Shown in pieces: positions 18,997-29,566 of a stretch of 64,000 nucleotides of DNA (its first letter is position 1; the number at the start of each line of letters is the position of its first letter). The translations under genes were made by a program, and so were the position numbers. The notes beneath the pieces were generated by a model, which made no database searches, was not told where the DNA came from, and saw only the letters and a list, made by a program, of their open reading frames with translations. This stretch comes from Rodentibacter heidelbergensis. GTDB taxonomy: Bacteria > Pseudomonadota > Gammaproteobacteria > Enterobacterales > Pasteurellaceae. The stretch is taken from NCBI RefSeq assembly GCF_002000125.1, contig NZ_MLHH01000023.1, positions 1 through 64,000 of the forward strand, read 5' to 3'.

Positions 18997-20700
18997 TTAA
19001 AATAATGTCTGTGGCAGGGTAATTTTCACCTGCGTACCGCCCTGTGGACGGCGATTAATGGTTAATTCAGCATTCAATTGACGACTACGTTCTGCCATAA
19101 TATTTAAACCGTAATGGCCATCGGGTTCATCCAAACTAGGAATCCCTACCCCATCATCTTCAATTAATATTTCATATTCCCCTTCTGCATTCGTTTGGGC
19201 ATTAATCTCAATCAATTGCCCTTTTGAATGTTTAATCGCATTCAATGCAGCCTCTCTTACAATTTGTAATACATGGATAAGTTGCTGTGGATTTAAACTT
19301 TGTGAGGGCAATTGGCTATTCACGCTCATCTTCATGCTGGTTTGCGGACGTAGGGAATCAATAACTTGTTCTAAAGCCAATTGTAAATTCGCTTCCTGCA
19401 CCGTTAATCGGAAAGTTGCCAATAATTCCCGTAATTGGGCATAGCCACTGGAAAGCGCTTGTTCAAAATCCGTAATAATCGCTAGGCTTTTTTGTTTTGC
19501 CGATTCATCTTCTTTTTTCAAATTATGTTTCAACAGTGTCAGTTGAATTTGTAAAAATGACAACACTTGAGCCAAAGAGTCATGCAATTCCCGAGCAATG
19601 ATGGATCGCTCTTCCATTAATAACAAATGCTCTTGTTGTCTTTGGCTTTTGTGGAAGAAAAGCGTACGGGCCAACATTTGCGCTAAATTTTGCATCATAC
19701 GGGGATCAGGGCAAGGCAAGCCTGCCTGCCAAGAAAGCACGCCGAGCGTGTCATTTTCAATTTTCAATTCTTCTACTTGTAAACTTTGATGAGCTTGTTT
19801 TTCTCCAAATGCAATATCCCAATGCTCTGCCCCCAATACTTCTAATTCGATATAACGTAAATGTTCACTGACACGGATATGATTGAGCAATTGGCTCAGA
19901 ATGGCATCATTAATCGCATTAACAGTGAGTAATTGGGAGCTGTGATAAAGGGTTGTTAGAGAACGATTGGTTTGGCGAAGTTTCTGAGTTTGTTCGTTCA
20001 CCGCATCTTCAAGGCGGGAATAAAGTTTGCCAAGCTCGGCAGACATTTGTGTAAACACCCTTGCTAATGTGCCAAGTTCATTGTTATTTCCGGTATCAAG
20101 AGGAATATGGTTAAACTGCCGCATTTGCACCTGCATACTGGCTCTCGTGAGTAATTTTAAGGGTTTCACCACTTCACGCTGCGTAAACCAAATGACATAA
20201 GACACCATTCCCACAATCAACAGCATCGAAAAACACAGCACGGATAAGGCAAAAAGCCATTTTTGTTCACTAAAACGTTGCAATTCAAAGACAAAATAAT
20301 CCACTTCACTCACGTAATCCGTGAGATTTTGGCTATATTGCAAAGGATTATTTTGACGGGCGTAATTTTCCATCACCGCCCAGTGTTCAAGAATTGTCTG
20401 GTAAGATTGTTTCACCACATCCGGAGTAAAAAGCTGATGCTGAATCTCCACCAAACTCGGCGCATGAAGACTTTCTTCATAAAAACGTAAATTTTGTTCA
20501 ACCACTTCCGGTTGCTTTTCCATTAAATAGAGCAGGCGATAACTTTGCATCCGCAAAGATCCGGAAACATTAATGGCTTCCGCATCGGATTTATTGCTGG
20601 TAATAATAGCCAAACTCAAGGCACTGATGATCCCTGTAACAACAATAATCAGGAAAAGATATTTCGCAATACGCAAAGAAACAGAATGGGTCGTTTGCAC
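18997..20700 (-). CDS. narQ: Nitrate/nitrite sensor histidine kinase NarQ
   Basis: This membrane sensor kinase detects nitrate and nitrite and phosphorylates NarP-type regulators. Its 567 residues show two membrane helices (about 14-35 and 147-170) flanking a periplasmic domain that contains the ligand-binding P-box [10 protein letters not shown] (about 46-55). A HAMP domain and a central GAF-like region come next, then the HisKA_3 block with the phosphorylated His in [13 protein letters not shown] (about 368-380). The HATPase domain holds EDDGVGI and [11 protein letters not shown]. The partner regulator gene is not in this window. It is followed directly by murB. Confidence 0.95.
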   Translation of the reverse strand: MQTTHSVSLRIAKYLFLIIVVTGIISALSLAIITSNKSDAEAINVSGSLRMQSYRLLYLMEKQPEVVEQNLRFYEESLHAPSLVEIQHQLFTPDVVKQSYQTILEHWAVMENYARQNNPLQYSQNLTDYVSEVDYFVFELQRFSEQKWLFALSVLCFSMLLIVGMVSYVIWFTQREVVKPLKLLTRASMQVQMRQFNHIPLDTGNNNELGTLARVFTQMSAELGKLYSRLEDAVNEQTQKLRQTNRSLTTLYHSSQLLTVNAINDAILSQLLNHIRVSEHLRYIELEVLGAEHWDIAFGEKQAHQSLQVEELKIENDTLGVLSWQAGLPCPDPRMMQNLAQMLARTLFFHKSQRQQEHLLLMEERSIIARELHDSLAQVLSFLQIQLTLLKHNLKKEDESAKQKSLAIITDFEQALSSGYAQLRELLATFRLTVQEANLQLALEQVIDSLRPQTSMKMSVNSQLPSQSLNPQQLIHVLQIVREAALNAIKHSKGQLIEINAQTNAEGEYEILIEDDGVGIPSLDEPDGHYGLNIMAERSRQLNAELTINRRPQGGTQVKITLPQTLF

Positions 20701-20777
20701 AGCAATGCCTTGTTCAGAAAAAGTTCAGAAAAAAATTGGCGTTAGTTTACCACGAAAGTGTTGGAGATTTTAAATAC

Positions 20778-20807
20778 AAATCCACCTCATAAGATGAAGG
20801 TGGATTT
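20778..20807 (-). terminator. Hairpin after the MFS gene
   Basis: Perfect 10-bp arms (AAATCCACCT / AGGTGGATTT) with a 10-base loop lie between the MFS gene and narQ. On the minus strand it is followed by an AT-rich stretch. It probably ends MFS transcription and leaves narQ on its own promoter. Confidence 0.6.
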
Positions 20808-20831
20808 CACAAAACAGGGGGGAAATTATCC

Positions 20832-20853
20832 ATAAATCACTCAAGTGATTTAT
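20832..20853. promoter_or_regulatory. 22-bp near-perfect palindrome
   Basis: ATAAATCACT and AGTGATTTAT flank a 2-base centre. The tiny centre favours a dimer-binding operator over an RNA hairpin, although a shortened stem with a larger loop is possible. It lies about 130 bp upstream of narQ and 60 bp downstream of the MFS gene. Confidence 0.35.
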
Positions 20854-20912
20854 TCCCCTTGATACGGTTAGCAAAGCCAATGTCCCAAAACGTTGTTTTT
20901 TCTGACCGCACT

Positions 20913-22130
20913 TTACTGTAACGCTTTGCCTTTTAGTTCAGGTATCAAGAAAAGGGTGGCAACCATATCAATCACATAAATAATGGCCAAGAATGCAATG
21001 GCAAGGCTAAATGAATAGGCAGAAACAATCGCCCCCACCACAACGGGGCCGAAACCACCCACGGCACGTCCTAAATTGAACAACACATTTTGTGCGGTCG
21101 CACGGGCTTGTGTCGGATAGGCTTCTGCCATTAATGCGCCGTAACCGCCCATCATCCCATTCACAAACATACCTAAAAAAGCGCCGGCAATGAGCATGAT
21201 CGTTGGGTCAGTAAGTTGTGAGTAAGCCACAATACTCACGACTGCGCCCAATTGGAATAATAGGAAACTTGGTTTGCGCCCGATTTTATCTGCCAGCCAA
21301 CCAAAAATCCAAATCCCCACCATCATTCCGCATACGGTAACCGCTGTCCAAATACCGGATTTCGTTAAGCTAAAGCCTAGTTGTTTGGAAAGGAAATTAG
21401 GCATCCAAATCATAATGCCGTAGTAACCAAAATTTTGCACAGAGGTGAGCACCACCACGCCAAGGCTCACCTTAGCAGTGGCTTTATCTTTTACTAACAG
21501 TTTGAAGGATTCCAATTTTGATGTTTTTTGGCTAGAAAGTGCGGTCTGTTTTTGGGTAAAAATTTCAGGTTCATGTAAGCGGGAACGTAAATACCAAGCG
21601 ACAAACGCCGGAAAGATCCCAAGAATAAACATACCACGCCAACCGATATGAGGCAGCAACAGCGGTGTTAATAATGCGGCCCCTAACACGCCCACTTGCC
21701 AACCTAATGCCACATAAGAGGCCGCTCTGGCACGATGACGGGCCGGCCAAGCTTCAATCGCAAGTGCCATACCGATACCAAATTCACCGCCTAAACCGAT
21801 ACCGGCAATAGTACGATAAATGAGTAAATCCCAATAGCCTTGGGCAAGTGCGCATAACCCGGTGAACACGGCAAATAATACGATCGTCCAAGTTAGCACC
21901 CGTACACGACCATATTTATCACTTAATGCACCGAACACAATACCGCCGAATACCGCACCGACTAATGTCCAAGTCACCAACGAACCTGACTGAGCGGGGG
22001 TAAGATTAAGATCGGCGGAAATCGCACTGAGCATAAAACCAAGAATGAGTAAATCAAAACCGTCCATTGCGTAGCCGACGGCAGAGCCAAGCAAGGCTTT
22101 CCAGCCATATTGATTGACGTTATGAGTCAT
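20913..22130 (-). CDS. MFS metabolite transporter
   Basis: This 405-residue inner-membrane protein has 12 predicted helices. Family signatures are present: the loop 2-3 motif GALSDKYGRVRV (about 67-78), YRTIAGIGLGGEFGIGM in helices 4-5 (about 110-126), and the second-half repeat GWLADKIGRKPS. It resembles the sugar/aromatic-acid/metabolite porter group. The substrate cannot be told from sequence. AAAAGGACATCA precedes the ATG. It sits between glmS and narQ, each separated by a terminator-like hairpin, so it is probably a single-gene unit. Confidence 0.85.
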   Translation of the reverse strand: MTHNVNQYGWKALLGSAVGYAMDGFDLLILGFMLSAISADLNLTPAQSGSLVTWTLVGAVFGGIVFGALSDKYGRVRVLTWTIVLFAVFTGLCALAQGYWDLLIYRTIAGIGLGGEFGIGMALAIEAWPARHRARAASYVALGWQVGVLGAALLTPLLLPHIGWRGMFILGIFPAFVAWYLRSRLHEPEIFTQKQTALSSQKTSKLESFKLLVKDKATAKVSLGVVVLTSVQNFGYYGIMIWMPNFLSKQLGFSLTKSGIWTAVTVCGMMVGIWIFGWLADKIGRKPSFLLFQLGAVVSIVAYSQLTDPTIMLIAGAFLGMFVNGMMGGYGALMAEAYPTQARATAQNVLFNLGRAVGGFGPVVVGAIVSAYSFSLAIAFLAIIYVIDMVATLFLIPELKGKALQ

Positions 22131-22249
22131 ATTGATGTCCTTTTACTACTCACAGGTAGTGTTTAAAGTGAAGAGAGGATTGATAAACCTCAAATAACGA
22201 GGTTAAAAATCGGGCGTAGTGTAAATAATCTTTTTCTTTTAGGCAATAA

Positions 22250-22281
22250 AAAAGCACGGAATTTACTTATTCCGTGCTTTT
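22250..22281 (-). terminator. Terminator after glmS
   Basis: Perfect 13-bp arms (AAAAGCACGGAAT and its complement) with a 6-base loop, followed on the minus strand by a T-rich run. Confidence 0.9.
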
Positions 22282-22307
22282 AAAAACGTAGCTCAAATTA
22301 ACCGCAC

Positions 22308-24140
22308 TTATTCAACAGTCACCGCTTTTGCCAGATTACGAGGTTGATCCACATCGGTTCCTTTAATTAACGCCACATGGTAAGACAACAATTGCATCGG
22401 CACGGTATAGAAAATCGGTGCAATGATTTCATTCACTTTTGGCATGGTGATAATTTTCATGCCTTCCGTTTCACTAAACCCTGCCTCTTTATCCGCAAAG
22501 ACATATAATTGACCGCCACGGGCACGCACTTCTTCAATATTGGATTTCACTTTTTCTAATAAATCATTGGTCGGTGCGACTACGATCACCGGCATATCTG
22601 CATCAATCAGCGCCAATGGGCCGTGTTTTAATTCCCCTGCAGCATAGGCTTCTGCGTGGATATAGGAAATTTCTTTTAATTTCAACGAGGCTTCCATTGC
22701 AATCGGGTAATATTCGCCACGACCTAAGAATAATGCATGATGTTTTTCAGCAAAATCTTCTGCAAGCAGTTCAATGTCTTTATCAAAGGCTAAAGCTTTT
22801 TCAATATCTGCCGGAAGAGAATTCAATGCCTTCACAATTTCTTTCTCTTTTTCATCAGAAATCTGACCGTTCAGTTTGCCCATTGCGGTAACCAACATCA
22901 GCATTGCCGCAAGTTGGGTTGTGAAAGCTTTTGTTGAGGCCACACCAATTTCTACCCCTGCCCTTGTCATAAAGGCAAGATCCGATTCACGCACAAGAGA
23001 AGAGCCTGCGACATTACAAATGGTCATTGCAGCCATATAGCCTTTTTCTTTCGCTAAACGAAGGGCAGCGAGGGTATCGGCAGTTTCGCCGGATTGAGAA
23101 AGAGTGAGCAATAGGCTATTTGGACGAGTAACAAATTTGCGATAACGGAATTCAGAAGCAATTTCCACATCACAACTGACGCCGGCAAGGGCTTCAAACC
23201 AATAGCGTGCCACCATACCTGCATTGTAAGAAGTACCACAAGCCACAATTTGTACATGTTGGACGTTCTCTAAAATCGCTTTTGCCCCATTGCCAATAGC
23301 TTCCACAATCACATTGTTGTGATTGATACGCCCTTCCATCGTATTAATCAAAGCTGTCGGTTGTTCAAAAATTTCCTTTTGCATAAAGTGACGGAATTTG
23401 CCTTTCTCTGCCGCATCATTTTCAAGGTTAGATTCATGGATTTCACGCGCCACTTTATTCCCTTGAACATCATAAATATCCACAGTACGACGTGTGATCT
23501 CGGCAATATCCCCCTCTTCCAAGAAAATAAAACGGCGGGTAACACTCAATAAAGCTAACTGGTCTGATGCCAAGAAATTCTCGCCAATCCCCAAACCAAT
23601 AACAAGAGGGCTACCGGAACGGGCGGCGACTAAATGTGCCGGCTTGCGGCGATCCATTACCACCATACCGTAAGCACCGGTCAGCTGTTTCACCACATTT
23701 CTGACCGCTTCGAGTAAAGAATCCGTACTGCGCATTTCCCATTCCACGAGATGAGCAATCACTTCGGTATCTGTTTGGGAAAGGAACACATAACCACGAG
23801 ATTTTAATAATTCACGCAATTCTTCGTGGTTTTCGATAATGCCATTATGAACCACTGCAAAATTGCCGGAAACATGTGGGTGTGCATTGGCTTCTGAAGG
23901 TTCACCATGGGTTGCCCAACGTGTATGTGCAATACCGGTTCCGCCAATTAACGGTTTCACCGCAACCGCTTCATCCAAAGCTTTCACTTTGCCTAAACAA
24001 CGTACCCGTTGTAATTCATGTTGTTCGTTGACCACTGCCACACCGGCTGAGTCATAACCACGATACTCTAAACGATGTAATCCATTGATTAAAATTTCTG
24101 CTACATCACGTTGCGCAACCGCACCGACAATACCACACAT
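22308..24140 (-). CDS. glmS: Glucosamine-6-phosphate synthase
   Basis: GlmS makes glucosamine-6-phosphate from fructose-6-phosphate and glutamine, the first step to UDP-GlcNAc for peptidoglycan and lipid A. The 610-residue protein has the N-terminal glutaminase with catalytic Cys2 ([10 protein letters not shown]), a linker, and two SIS sugar-isomerase domains (about 285-425 and 455-600). It ends in the conserved AKAVTVE tail. A DeoR-type regulator gene ends 54 bp upstream on the same strand, which suggests a regulator-enzyme unit for amino-sugar control. An uptake signal lies in the gap. Confidence 0.97.
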   Translation of the reverse strand: MCGIVGAVAQRDVAEILINGLHRLEYRGYDSAGVAVVNEQHELQRVRCLGKVKALDEAVAVKPLIGGTGIAHTRWATHGEPSEANAHPHVSGNFAVVHNGIIENHEELRELLKSRGYVFLSQTDTEVIAHLVEWEMRSTDSLLEAVRNVVKQLTGAYGMVVMDRRKPAHLVAARSGSPLVIGLGIGENFLASDQLALLSVTRRFIFLEEGDIAEITRRTVDIYDVQGNKVAREIHESNLENDAAEKGKFRHFMQKEIFEQPTALINTMEGRINHNNVIVEAIGNGAKAILENVQHVQIVACGTSYNAGMVARYWFEALAGVSCDVEIASEFRYRKFVTRPNSLLLTLSQSGETADTLAALRLAKEKGYMAAMTICNVAGSSLVRESDLAFMTRAGVEIGVASTKAFTTQLAAMLMLVTAMGKLNGQISDEKEKEIVKALNSLPADIEKALAFDKDIELLAEDFAEKHHALFLGRGEYYPIAMEASLKLKEISYIHAEAYAAGELKHGPLALIDADMPVIVVAPTNDLLEKVKSNIEEVRARGGQLYVFADKEAGFSETEGMKIITMPKVNEIIAPIFYTVPMQLLSYHVALIKGTDVDQPRNLAKAVTVE

Positions 24141-24194
24141 AAGTTTTCCTTATTTGATTAACACGTTAAAAATAATGATAATTTTGACCGCACT

Positions 24195-24968
24195 TTATAC
24201 GCAGATGACCTCTACGCCTTGGGCCAAAATCGCCTGTTTATCTTGTTCTGACAGTCCACCATCCGTAATCAATACATTAATTTGCTGCCAAGTTAATTCT
24301 ACATTGGGCATTTTTCTGCCAATTTTCTGAGATTCCACCATCACAATCACTTCTCGTGACACCTCGGCCATCACTTGGCTTAACCCCACTAATTCATTAA
24401 AGGTCGTAGTTCCCCGTTCTAAATCGATGCCATCGGCACCAATAAAAAGCTGATCGAAATCATAAGAACGCAACACCTGCTCCGCCACTTTACCTTGGAA
24501 AGATTCTGAGCGGGTATCCCATGTTCCCCCGGTCATCAGTAATGTTGGTTCATTTTCTAAAGCCCGTAGTTCTGTTGCCACCGAAAGGGAATTGGTCATC
24601 ACAATCAATCCTTGTTTTCGATTAAGCTGCTTAATTAACGCCGCCGTTGTGCTACCAGTATCGACAATAATCCGATTATGATCACGAATTCGCTCTGCCG
24701 CCGCCTTGGCTATGACAAGCTTTCGTTTCGAAAGTTCTTCATTTTCGTTTTCATCAATCATTTCCTTCGGCATTAAAATTGCACCACCATATTTACGCAA
24801 TAAAAAACCGCTACTTTCCAATGCGGTTAAATCTTTACGAATCGTCACCTCTGAGGTATCGAACAATTGAACCAGCTTTTCTACACTCACTTCACCTTGC
24901 TGTTGTAAAAGTTGCATAATGGCATGTCGGCGTTGCTGTGTATTGCGTGGCTGGCTATTTCGTTTCAT
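24195..24968 (-). CDS. DeoR-family transcriptional regulator upstream of glmS
   Basis: This 257-residue regulator has an N-terminal DeoR winged helix (RRHAIMQLLQQQGEVSVEKL, then TSEVTIRKDLTALESSG, about 12-60). The C-terminal sugar-phosphate sensor domain contains IVDTGSTTAALIKQL and GADGIDLERG. The ATG at 24968 is preferred; the in-frame extension to 25064 overlaps the hupA terminator. By family, the ligand is probably a phosphorylated sugar. Its position in front of glmS suggests control of amino-sugar genes (GlmR/AgaR-like), which is an inference. It starts 6 bp after the hupA terminator hairpin loop region, so it probably has its own promoter in 24969-25050. Confidence 0.85.
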   Translation of the reverse strand: MKRNSQPRNTQQRRHAIMQLLQQQGEVSVEKLVQLFDTSEVTIRKDLTALESSGFLLRKYGGAILMPKEMIDENENEELSKRKLVIAKAAAERIRDHNRIIVDTGSTTAALIKQLNRKQGLIVMTNSLSVATELRALENEPTLLMTGGTWDTRSESFQGKVAEQVLRSYDFDQLFIGADGIDLERGTTTFNELVGLSQVMAEVSREVIVMVESQKIGRKMPNVELTWQQINVLITDGGLSEQDKQAILAQGVEVICV

Positions 24969-25050
24969 TTTGGTGCTCTTATCAGGACTTAAATTTCGGT
25001 TCGGAAGTTTATAGAAGGGGTATCGCTTTGTAAAGTAAATTTTAGCCAAT

Positions 25051-25074
25051 AAAAAACCCTGCATAAAAGCAGGG
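25051..25074 (-). terminator. Terminator after hupA
   Basis: CCCTGC and GCAGGG pair across a 6-base loop, followed on the minus strand by six T. It lies 20 bp after the hupA stop. Confidence 0.85.
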
Positions 25075-25095
25075 CTAATATCGTTCTTACTTTAA

Positions 25096-25368
25096 TTATT
25101 TGATTGCATCTTTTAATGCTTTACCAGATACGAATGCTGGTACTTTAGATGCTGCAATTTTAATTTCTGCACCGGTTTGTGGGTTACGACCAGTACGAGC
25201 AGCACGTTGGTTTACTTTAAATGTACCGAAACCGATTAATTGTACCGGCTCACCTTTTTTGAGGCTTGCAGTGATCGCATCTAAAGTTGCTTCTAATGCA
25301 GCTTTGGCTTGTTTTTTATTTAACTCTGCTGCACTTGCAATTGCATCAATTAAATCTGTTTTGTTCAT
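25096..25368 (-). CDS. hupA: DNA-binding protein HU
   Basis: This nucleoid protein bends and compacts DNA as a dimer. It has the usual 90 residues. The helical dimer core ([20 protein letters not shown] at the N-terminus) is followed by the beta arm with [15 protein letters not shown] (about 55-69), which includes the DNA-intercalating proline. Codon use looks like a highly expressed gene. It lies downstream of the DUF416 gene, the same order as E. coli hemE-nfi-yjaG-hupA but without nfi. Confidence 0.97.
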   Translation of the reverse strand: MNKTDLIDAIASAAELNKKQAKAALEATLDAITASLKKGEPVQLIGFGTFKVNQRAARTGRNPQTGAEIKIAASKVPAFVSGKALKDAIK

Positions 25369-25514
25369 AATTTTTACCTTTTGTTAATTTACTTTGTTTA
25401 TTTAATAAAGCGCGCTACTAAGCATAAAGCGAAGCAACAACAGCTGTGCGAAAGGATAATCTAACTTTTAAAGAAATAAAAGCGAGATTTTCAAAAATTG
25501 TGATAAATCTCACG

Positions 25515-26117
25515 TTATTGGTTAAATTCTATACCGATATTGGAAATCCCCTCCGTTCTGATCTCTTGTTTTAACGCCAATATCAACTCAACATCACGTT
25601 TTTCACAATCTTTTAACAGGCGATAAATTTGCCATTGAATATCCAATTCCCGTTGAATATCTTCATTTTCTTTTAATTCTTGTGCTGAGAAATCACGCCC
25701 CTGTTCAGTTTCCAATAATGAGCTGATCGTCCCCAAAGAAATTTGGCTAAGTTCAATGGCTTTTTCTAAGGTTTCCCCTGCAATAATGGCATGTAAAACC
25801 TCCGCTAACGCTTCTGCAGCATCTAAAGCGGCCACCACGCCAAAATTATCATAATCATTCACATCGGGAATAATGCCTTCTAGCTTTTCAAGCTGATTTT
25901 CAAAATTAATTTTGATGTCTTTGATGGTTAAATATTCCCAAACCAGATTGAGAATATTTTGATAGATTTTGCCTTCCCGCTCGTGATGATGCATTTGACA
26001 AAACAATTTGAAATTAGGCGCCATACGTTCACACAATGCCGCCATAAAGGTCAAATGCTGCCAGCTTTCAAGGTTTTCCAAACGTTTATGAATAGGATTT
26101 CTCAGCGCTCTTTGCAT
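25515..26117 (-). CDS. DUF416 family protein (YjaG-like)
   Basis: A 200-residue predicted cytoplasmic protein of the YjaG family, function unknown. It is rich in helices, with PIHKRLENLESWQHLTFMAAL near the start (the segment around residues 8-27), a central DNFGVVAALDAAEALAEVL and an acidic C-terminal third. AGGAAAGAGCG precedes the ATG. It lies 9 bp after hemE and 146 bp before hupA, matching the conserved E. coli neighbourhood. The neighbourhood gives no functional clue beyond likely co-transcription with hemE. Confidence 0.85.
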   Translation of the reverse strand: MQRALRNPIHKRLENLESWQHLTFMAALCERMAPNFKLFCQMHHHEREGKIYQNILNLVWEYLTIKDIKINFENQLEKLEGIIPDVNDYDNFGVVAALDAAEALAEVLHAIIAGETLEKAIELSQISLGTISSLLETEQGRDFSAQELKENEDIQRELDIQWQIYRLLKDCEKRDVELILALKQEIRTEGISNIGIEFNQ

Positions 26118-26126
26118 CGCTCTTTC

Positions 26127-27191
26127 CTATTTATGGTAGGCTTTGGAATAATCATGAACCGCATCCACAAACACTTTTGGAGCACTTTCCGGTACATCTT
26201 GATGAATACCATGTCCTAAATTAAAGACATGACCGCTTCCCTCACCAAAATCCGCTAAAATTGACCGCACTTCTTGTTCAATACGGGCAGCCGGTGCATA
26301 AAGCACACTTGGGTCCATATTGCCTTGTAACGCCACTTGATGCCCAACCCGGGCTTTGGCTTCGGCAAGGTTCACCGTCCAATCCAAACCAATGGCATCG
26401 CAACCGGTGTTCGCAATAGCTTCAAGCCATAGTCCTCCCCCTTTGGTGAAAAGGGTAACCGGGACAACCCGACCTTCATTTTCACGCACTAACCCTTCCA
26501 CAATTTTGTGCATATATTGCAGTGAAAAATCCACATATTCACGATGCCCCAATACGCCGCCCCAAGTGTCAAATACCATCACAGATTGTGCACCCGCTTT
26601 GATTTGGGCATTCAGGTAAAGGGTGACAGCCTTGGCTAATTTATCTAACAGCAAATGTAATGTTTGCGGTTCGGCATACATCATTTTTTTGATTTTACTG
26701 AAGGTTTTGCTGCTGCCACCTTCTACCATATAAGTAGCCAATGTCCATGGGCTGCCTGAAAAACCGATAAGCGGCACTTCCCCTTTTAGCTCACGGCGAA
26801 TGGTACGCACCGCATTCATCACATATTGCAATTCTTGTTCAGGATCAGGAATAGGAAGATTTTCAACCGCACTTTTACTTTCAATCGGTCTGGCAAATTT
26901 CGGCCCTTCCCCTGCACCAAAGCTTAACCCTAAGCCCATCGCATCGGGAATGGTTAAAATATCAGAGAATAAAATGGCCGCATCTAACTCATAACGGCGA
27001 AGTGGCTGCAAAGTCACTTCACAAGCCAACTCTGCATTGCGACAAAGAGACATAAAATCCCCGGCTTGCGCACGGGTGGCTTTATATTCAGGTAAATAAC
27101 GCCCGGCTTGGCGCATCATCCATACCGGTGTGCAATCCACCGGTTGGCGTAGTAGGGCTTTTAAGTAACGATCATTTTTGAGTGCTGACAT
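26127..27191 (-). CDS. hemE: Uroporphyrinogen decarboxylase
   Basis: HemE removes four carboxyl groups from uroporphyrinogen III to give coproporphyrinogen III in haem synthesis. The 354-residue protein has the two family signatures, [15 protein letters not shown] (about 22-36) and [13 protein letters not shown] (about 142-154). It starts directly after nudC, with its ribosome-binding site AAAGGAAAG inside the nudC 3' end. Having hemE is notable because H. influenzae itself lacks most early haem genes; this organism therefore appears to make haem, or at least to keep this step. Confidence 0.95.
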   Translation of the reverse strand: MSALKNDRYLKALLRQPVDCTPVWMMRQAGRYLPEYKATRAQAGDFMSLCRNAELACEVTLQPLRRYELDAAILFSDILTIPDAMGLGLSFGAGEGPKFARPIESKSAVENLPIPDPEQELQYVMNAVRTIRRELKGEVPLIGFSGSPWTLATYMVEGGSSKTFSKIKKMMYAEPQTLHLLLDKLAKAVTLYLNAQIKAGAQSVMVFDTWGGVLGHREYVDFSLQYMHKIVEGLVRENEGRVVPVTLFTKGGGLWLEAIANTGCDAIGLDWTVNLAEAKARVGHQVALQGNMDPSVLYAPAARIEQEVRSILADFGEGSGHVFNLGHGIHQDVPESAPKVFVDAVHDYSKAYHK

Positions 27192-27992
27192 TTAACTTTC
27201 CTTTTTTTGATCTGCTGCTTGACAAAGTTCAAGGGTAGCATGAATTAATTTTCGTGCGATAGTACCTGTTGGTGGTAATTCTGGCAAGGGCTGATGATAA
27301 GAAAACCATTGTGCATCATGAATTTCCGTTTCCTGTAAAACAATCTCGCCCCCCTCGTAATCGGCTAAAAATCCCACCATTTGTGAATTGGGAAAGGCCC
27401 AAGGTTGGCTACCGAAATAACGAATATTTTTGATTTTAATCCCCGTTTCTTCCCATACTTCACGCATAACCGCCTGTTCAAAGGTTTCCCCTGCTTCCAC
27501 AAAACCGGCAAGGGTGGTGTACATTCCACCATTTGGTTGATAATGACGTTTGTGATTGGCCAGTAAAATCTGCGTGCCACGGCGTACCGCGACAATAATA
27601 GAGGGGTGAATAACCGGGTAAGTGCGATAACCACAATGGCAACATTGCATCGCCAGTTCATCTTCCGTTTGGCTATTTCTATGGCCGCACCGACCACAAA
27701 ATTGGTGGGTTTTCAGAAAATGATTAATTTCTACACCACGGCTTAACAAATAAAATTTTTCTTCGGGCAGAAAAAGTAACGTCCGTAAATTCACATAATC
27801 TTTCGTTTCATCATGCTGTTCTTCAAGAAGCCATAAAGGTTCGTTATCCCACTCGCCTATTCTCATTCCCTTCAAGTGATCGAAACCCAGTGATGAAGCC
27901 TTGCCATAAGGCAATTTTCCCTGAATTAAATACAATTGGCTCCCCTGTGTGAGGAGCCAATAACCGTCATCTTTCGGCTGAATAGCGTGCAT
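27192..27992 (-). CDS. nudC: NAD(H) pyrophosphatase / RNA decapping hydrolase
   Basis: NudC hydrolyses NADH and removes NAD caps from RNA. The 266-residue protein has a four-cysteine zinc site (CGRCGHRN, then CCHCG, about 99-122) followed by the Nudix box GFVEAGETFEQAVMREVWEETGI (about 160-182; the catalytic glutamates lie in REVWEE). The SQPWAFPNSQM motif (about 192-202) is the NADH-pyrophosphatase signature. It is adjacent to hemE as in E. coli, with no gap, indicating one operon. Confidence 0.95.
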   Translation of the reverse strand: MHAIQPKDDGYWLLTQGSQLYLIQGKLPYGKASSLGFDHLKGMRIGEWDNEPLWLLEEQHDETKDYVNLRTLLFLPEEKFYLLSRGVEINHFLKTHQFCGRCGHRNSQTEDELAMQCCHCGYRTYPVIHPSIIVAVRRGTQILLANHKRHYQPNGGMYTTLAGFVEAGETFEQAVMREVWEETGIKIKNIRYFGSQPWAFPNSQMVGFLADYEGGEIVLQETEIHDAQWFSYHQPLPELPPTGTIARKLIHATLELCQAADQKKES

Positions 27993-28072
27993 AAAATCTT
28001 TTCCTAAAATAACCGCACTTTGCGTATTGAAGATTCATCTTATCATAGAGAAAAAATGAAATGTTGTCCTCT

Positions 28073-28840
28073 CTAAATATAATAATCTAAATCGATGTTC
28101 ATTTTCGCTTGTAATAAAAACTGTTTGGTGCGCTCTTTTTGCGGATTGGAAAAAAACCGTGCGGCACAATTTTGCTCGATAATTTGCCCCTCTGCCATCA
28201 ACACCACTCGATCCGCCACTTCTTTCGCAAAATGTAATTCATGGGTAACAATAATCATCGTCCAGCCTTCTTTTGCCAATAATTTTAAGGTTTGTAACAC
28301 TTCCCCCACTAATTCGGGATCAAGGGCAGAAGTCGGTTCATCCAATAAAATAAGATCAGGTTGGACCGCAAGCGCACGAGCAATACCCACCCGCTGTTGT
28401 TGACCGCCGGAAAGTTGTGAAGGAAAAAGCATCGCTTTGTCTTTCAATCCCACCTTTTCTAACAAAGCCAAGGCTTTTTCATGCGCCTGCGCTTTGGGTT
28501 GTTTTTGAACCACCACCATTCCTTCCATCACATTTTCAAGGGCGGTACGATGAGGGAAAAGGTTATATTGCTGAAACACCATGGAAGAACGACAACGTAA
28601 TTTTAATTCATCGGATTTGCTGATTTTTCGGCTGAAATCAATGTTTAAAGGGTCATCGCTAAAGGTTAAGTTTCCTTGTTCCGGTCGTTCTAATAAATTT
28701 AAACAACGTAAAAACGTGGTTTTTCCTGAACCGGAAGGCCCTAAAATAGCCACCACTTCCCCTTTGTTGATTTCGAAATCAATGCCTTTTAATACTTGAT
28801 TGCCATTAAAATTTTTCTGAATATTGCTCACTTTTAACAT
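28073..28840 (-). CDS. Polar amino-acid ABC transporter ATPase
   Basis: The ATPase of a cystine/polar amino-acid importer, 255 residues. It has Walker A GPSGSGKTTF (about 34-43), signature LSGGQQQRVG, Walker B LILLDEPTSALDP and the switch His in IVTHELHFAKEV. It corresponds to H. influenzae HI1078, last gene of a three-gene unit (binding protein, permease, ATPase). It lies 9 bp after the permease gene. Closest functional guess is cystine uptake (TcyN/TcyC type). Confidence 0.9.
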   Translation of the reverse strand: MLKVSNIQKNFNGNQVLKGIDFEINKGEVVAILGPSGSGKTTFLRCLNLLERPEQGNLTFSDDPLNIDFSRKISKSDELKLRCRSSMVFQQYNLFPHRTALENVMEGMVVVQKQPKAQAHEKALALLEKVGLKDKAMLFPSQLSGGQQQRVGIARALAVQPDLILLDEPTSALDPELVGEVLQTLKLLAKEGWTMIIVTHELHFAKEVADRVVLMAEGQIIEQNCAARFFSNPQKERTKQFLLQAKMNIDLDYYI

Positions 28841-28849
28841 AACAATTCC

Positions 28850-29566
28850 CTATAAATGGCGTGATAGACGCTTTTCTAAACGCATTTGCCCCATAGCAAG
28901 AAGGAAACAGAAGATCCAATAGATCAAGGCCGCTTCACTATAAATCAGAATAAATTCATAGTTTTCAGCGGTGATATTTTGCGCCACCCGAAATAACTCG
29001 GCGATCCAAACCAATGAGGCAAGGGAGGTGTCTTTTACCGTACTGATAAAAGTATTGGATAAAGATGGAACAGAAATGCGTAAGGCTTGTGGCATGATGG
29101 TGCGGATAAAGGCTTGCCAATAATTCATTCCAATGGCATAAGAGGCCTCCCATTGCCCTTTAGGAATGGCTGAAATCGCCGCTCTCACCGTTTCTGCCGC
29201 ATAGGCCCCGATATTGATAGAAAAAGCAATAATGGCCGTTGGGAAAGGATCAAGCGTGATGCCCACCTCAGGCAAACCATAGAAAATAATAAAAATTTGC
29301 ACCAACATGGGCGTACCACGAATAATCGAAATATACACCCGACAAAGGCTTTGCAAAATTTTGGTGAGAACATTGGGCTGGGGTAAGGTGCAAATCACCG
29401 CCACCATCACCGCAATCACTAATCCCAAGGAAAAAGCGATCACAGCCAGAGGAATTGTATATAAAATGGCAGCTTCCAACATAGGCCAAAACGAGCTGAT
29501 CACATAATCAGCCCGTTCTGTCGTCATAAATGGAAGGTTTGCCAATAAATTATTGAGTAATGTCAT
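28850..29566 (-). CDS. Polar amino-acid ABC transporter permease
   Basis: This inner-membrane permease belongs to the HisM/GlnP group, about 238 residues and five predicted helices. The EAA loop is at about 150-175 ([20 protein letters not shown]). The ATG at 29566 is preferred over a TTG at 29572. Its start overlaps the end of the binding-protein gene, so translation is coupled. It is the counterpart of H. influenzae HI1079. Confidence 0.9.
   Translation of the reverse strand: MTLLNNLLANLPFMTTERADYVISSFWPMLEAAILYTIPLAVIAFSLGLVIAVMVAVICTLPQPNVLTKILQSLCRVYISIIRGTPMLVQIFIIFYGLPEVGITLDPFPTAIIAFSINIGAYAAETVRAAISAIPKGQWEASYAIGMNYWQAFIRTIMPQALRISVPSLSNTFISTVKDTSLASLVWIAELFRVAQNITAENYEFILIYSEAALIYWIFCFLLAMGQMRLEKRLSRHL

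Noticed and set aside
25100-25387. 95-residue plus-strand ORF opposite hupA
   Set aside because: It is the complement of a highly conserved HU gene.
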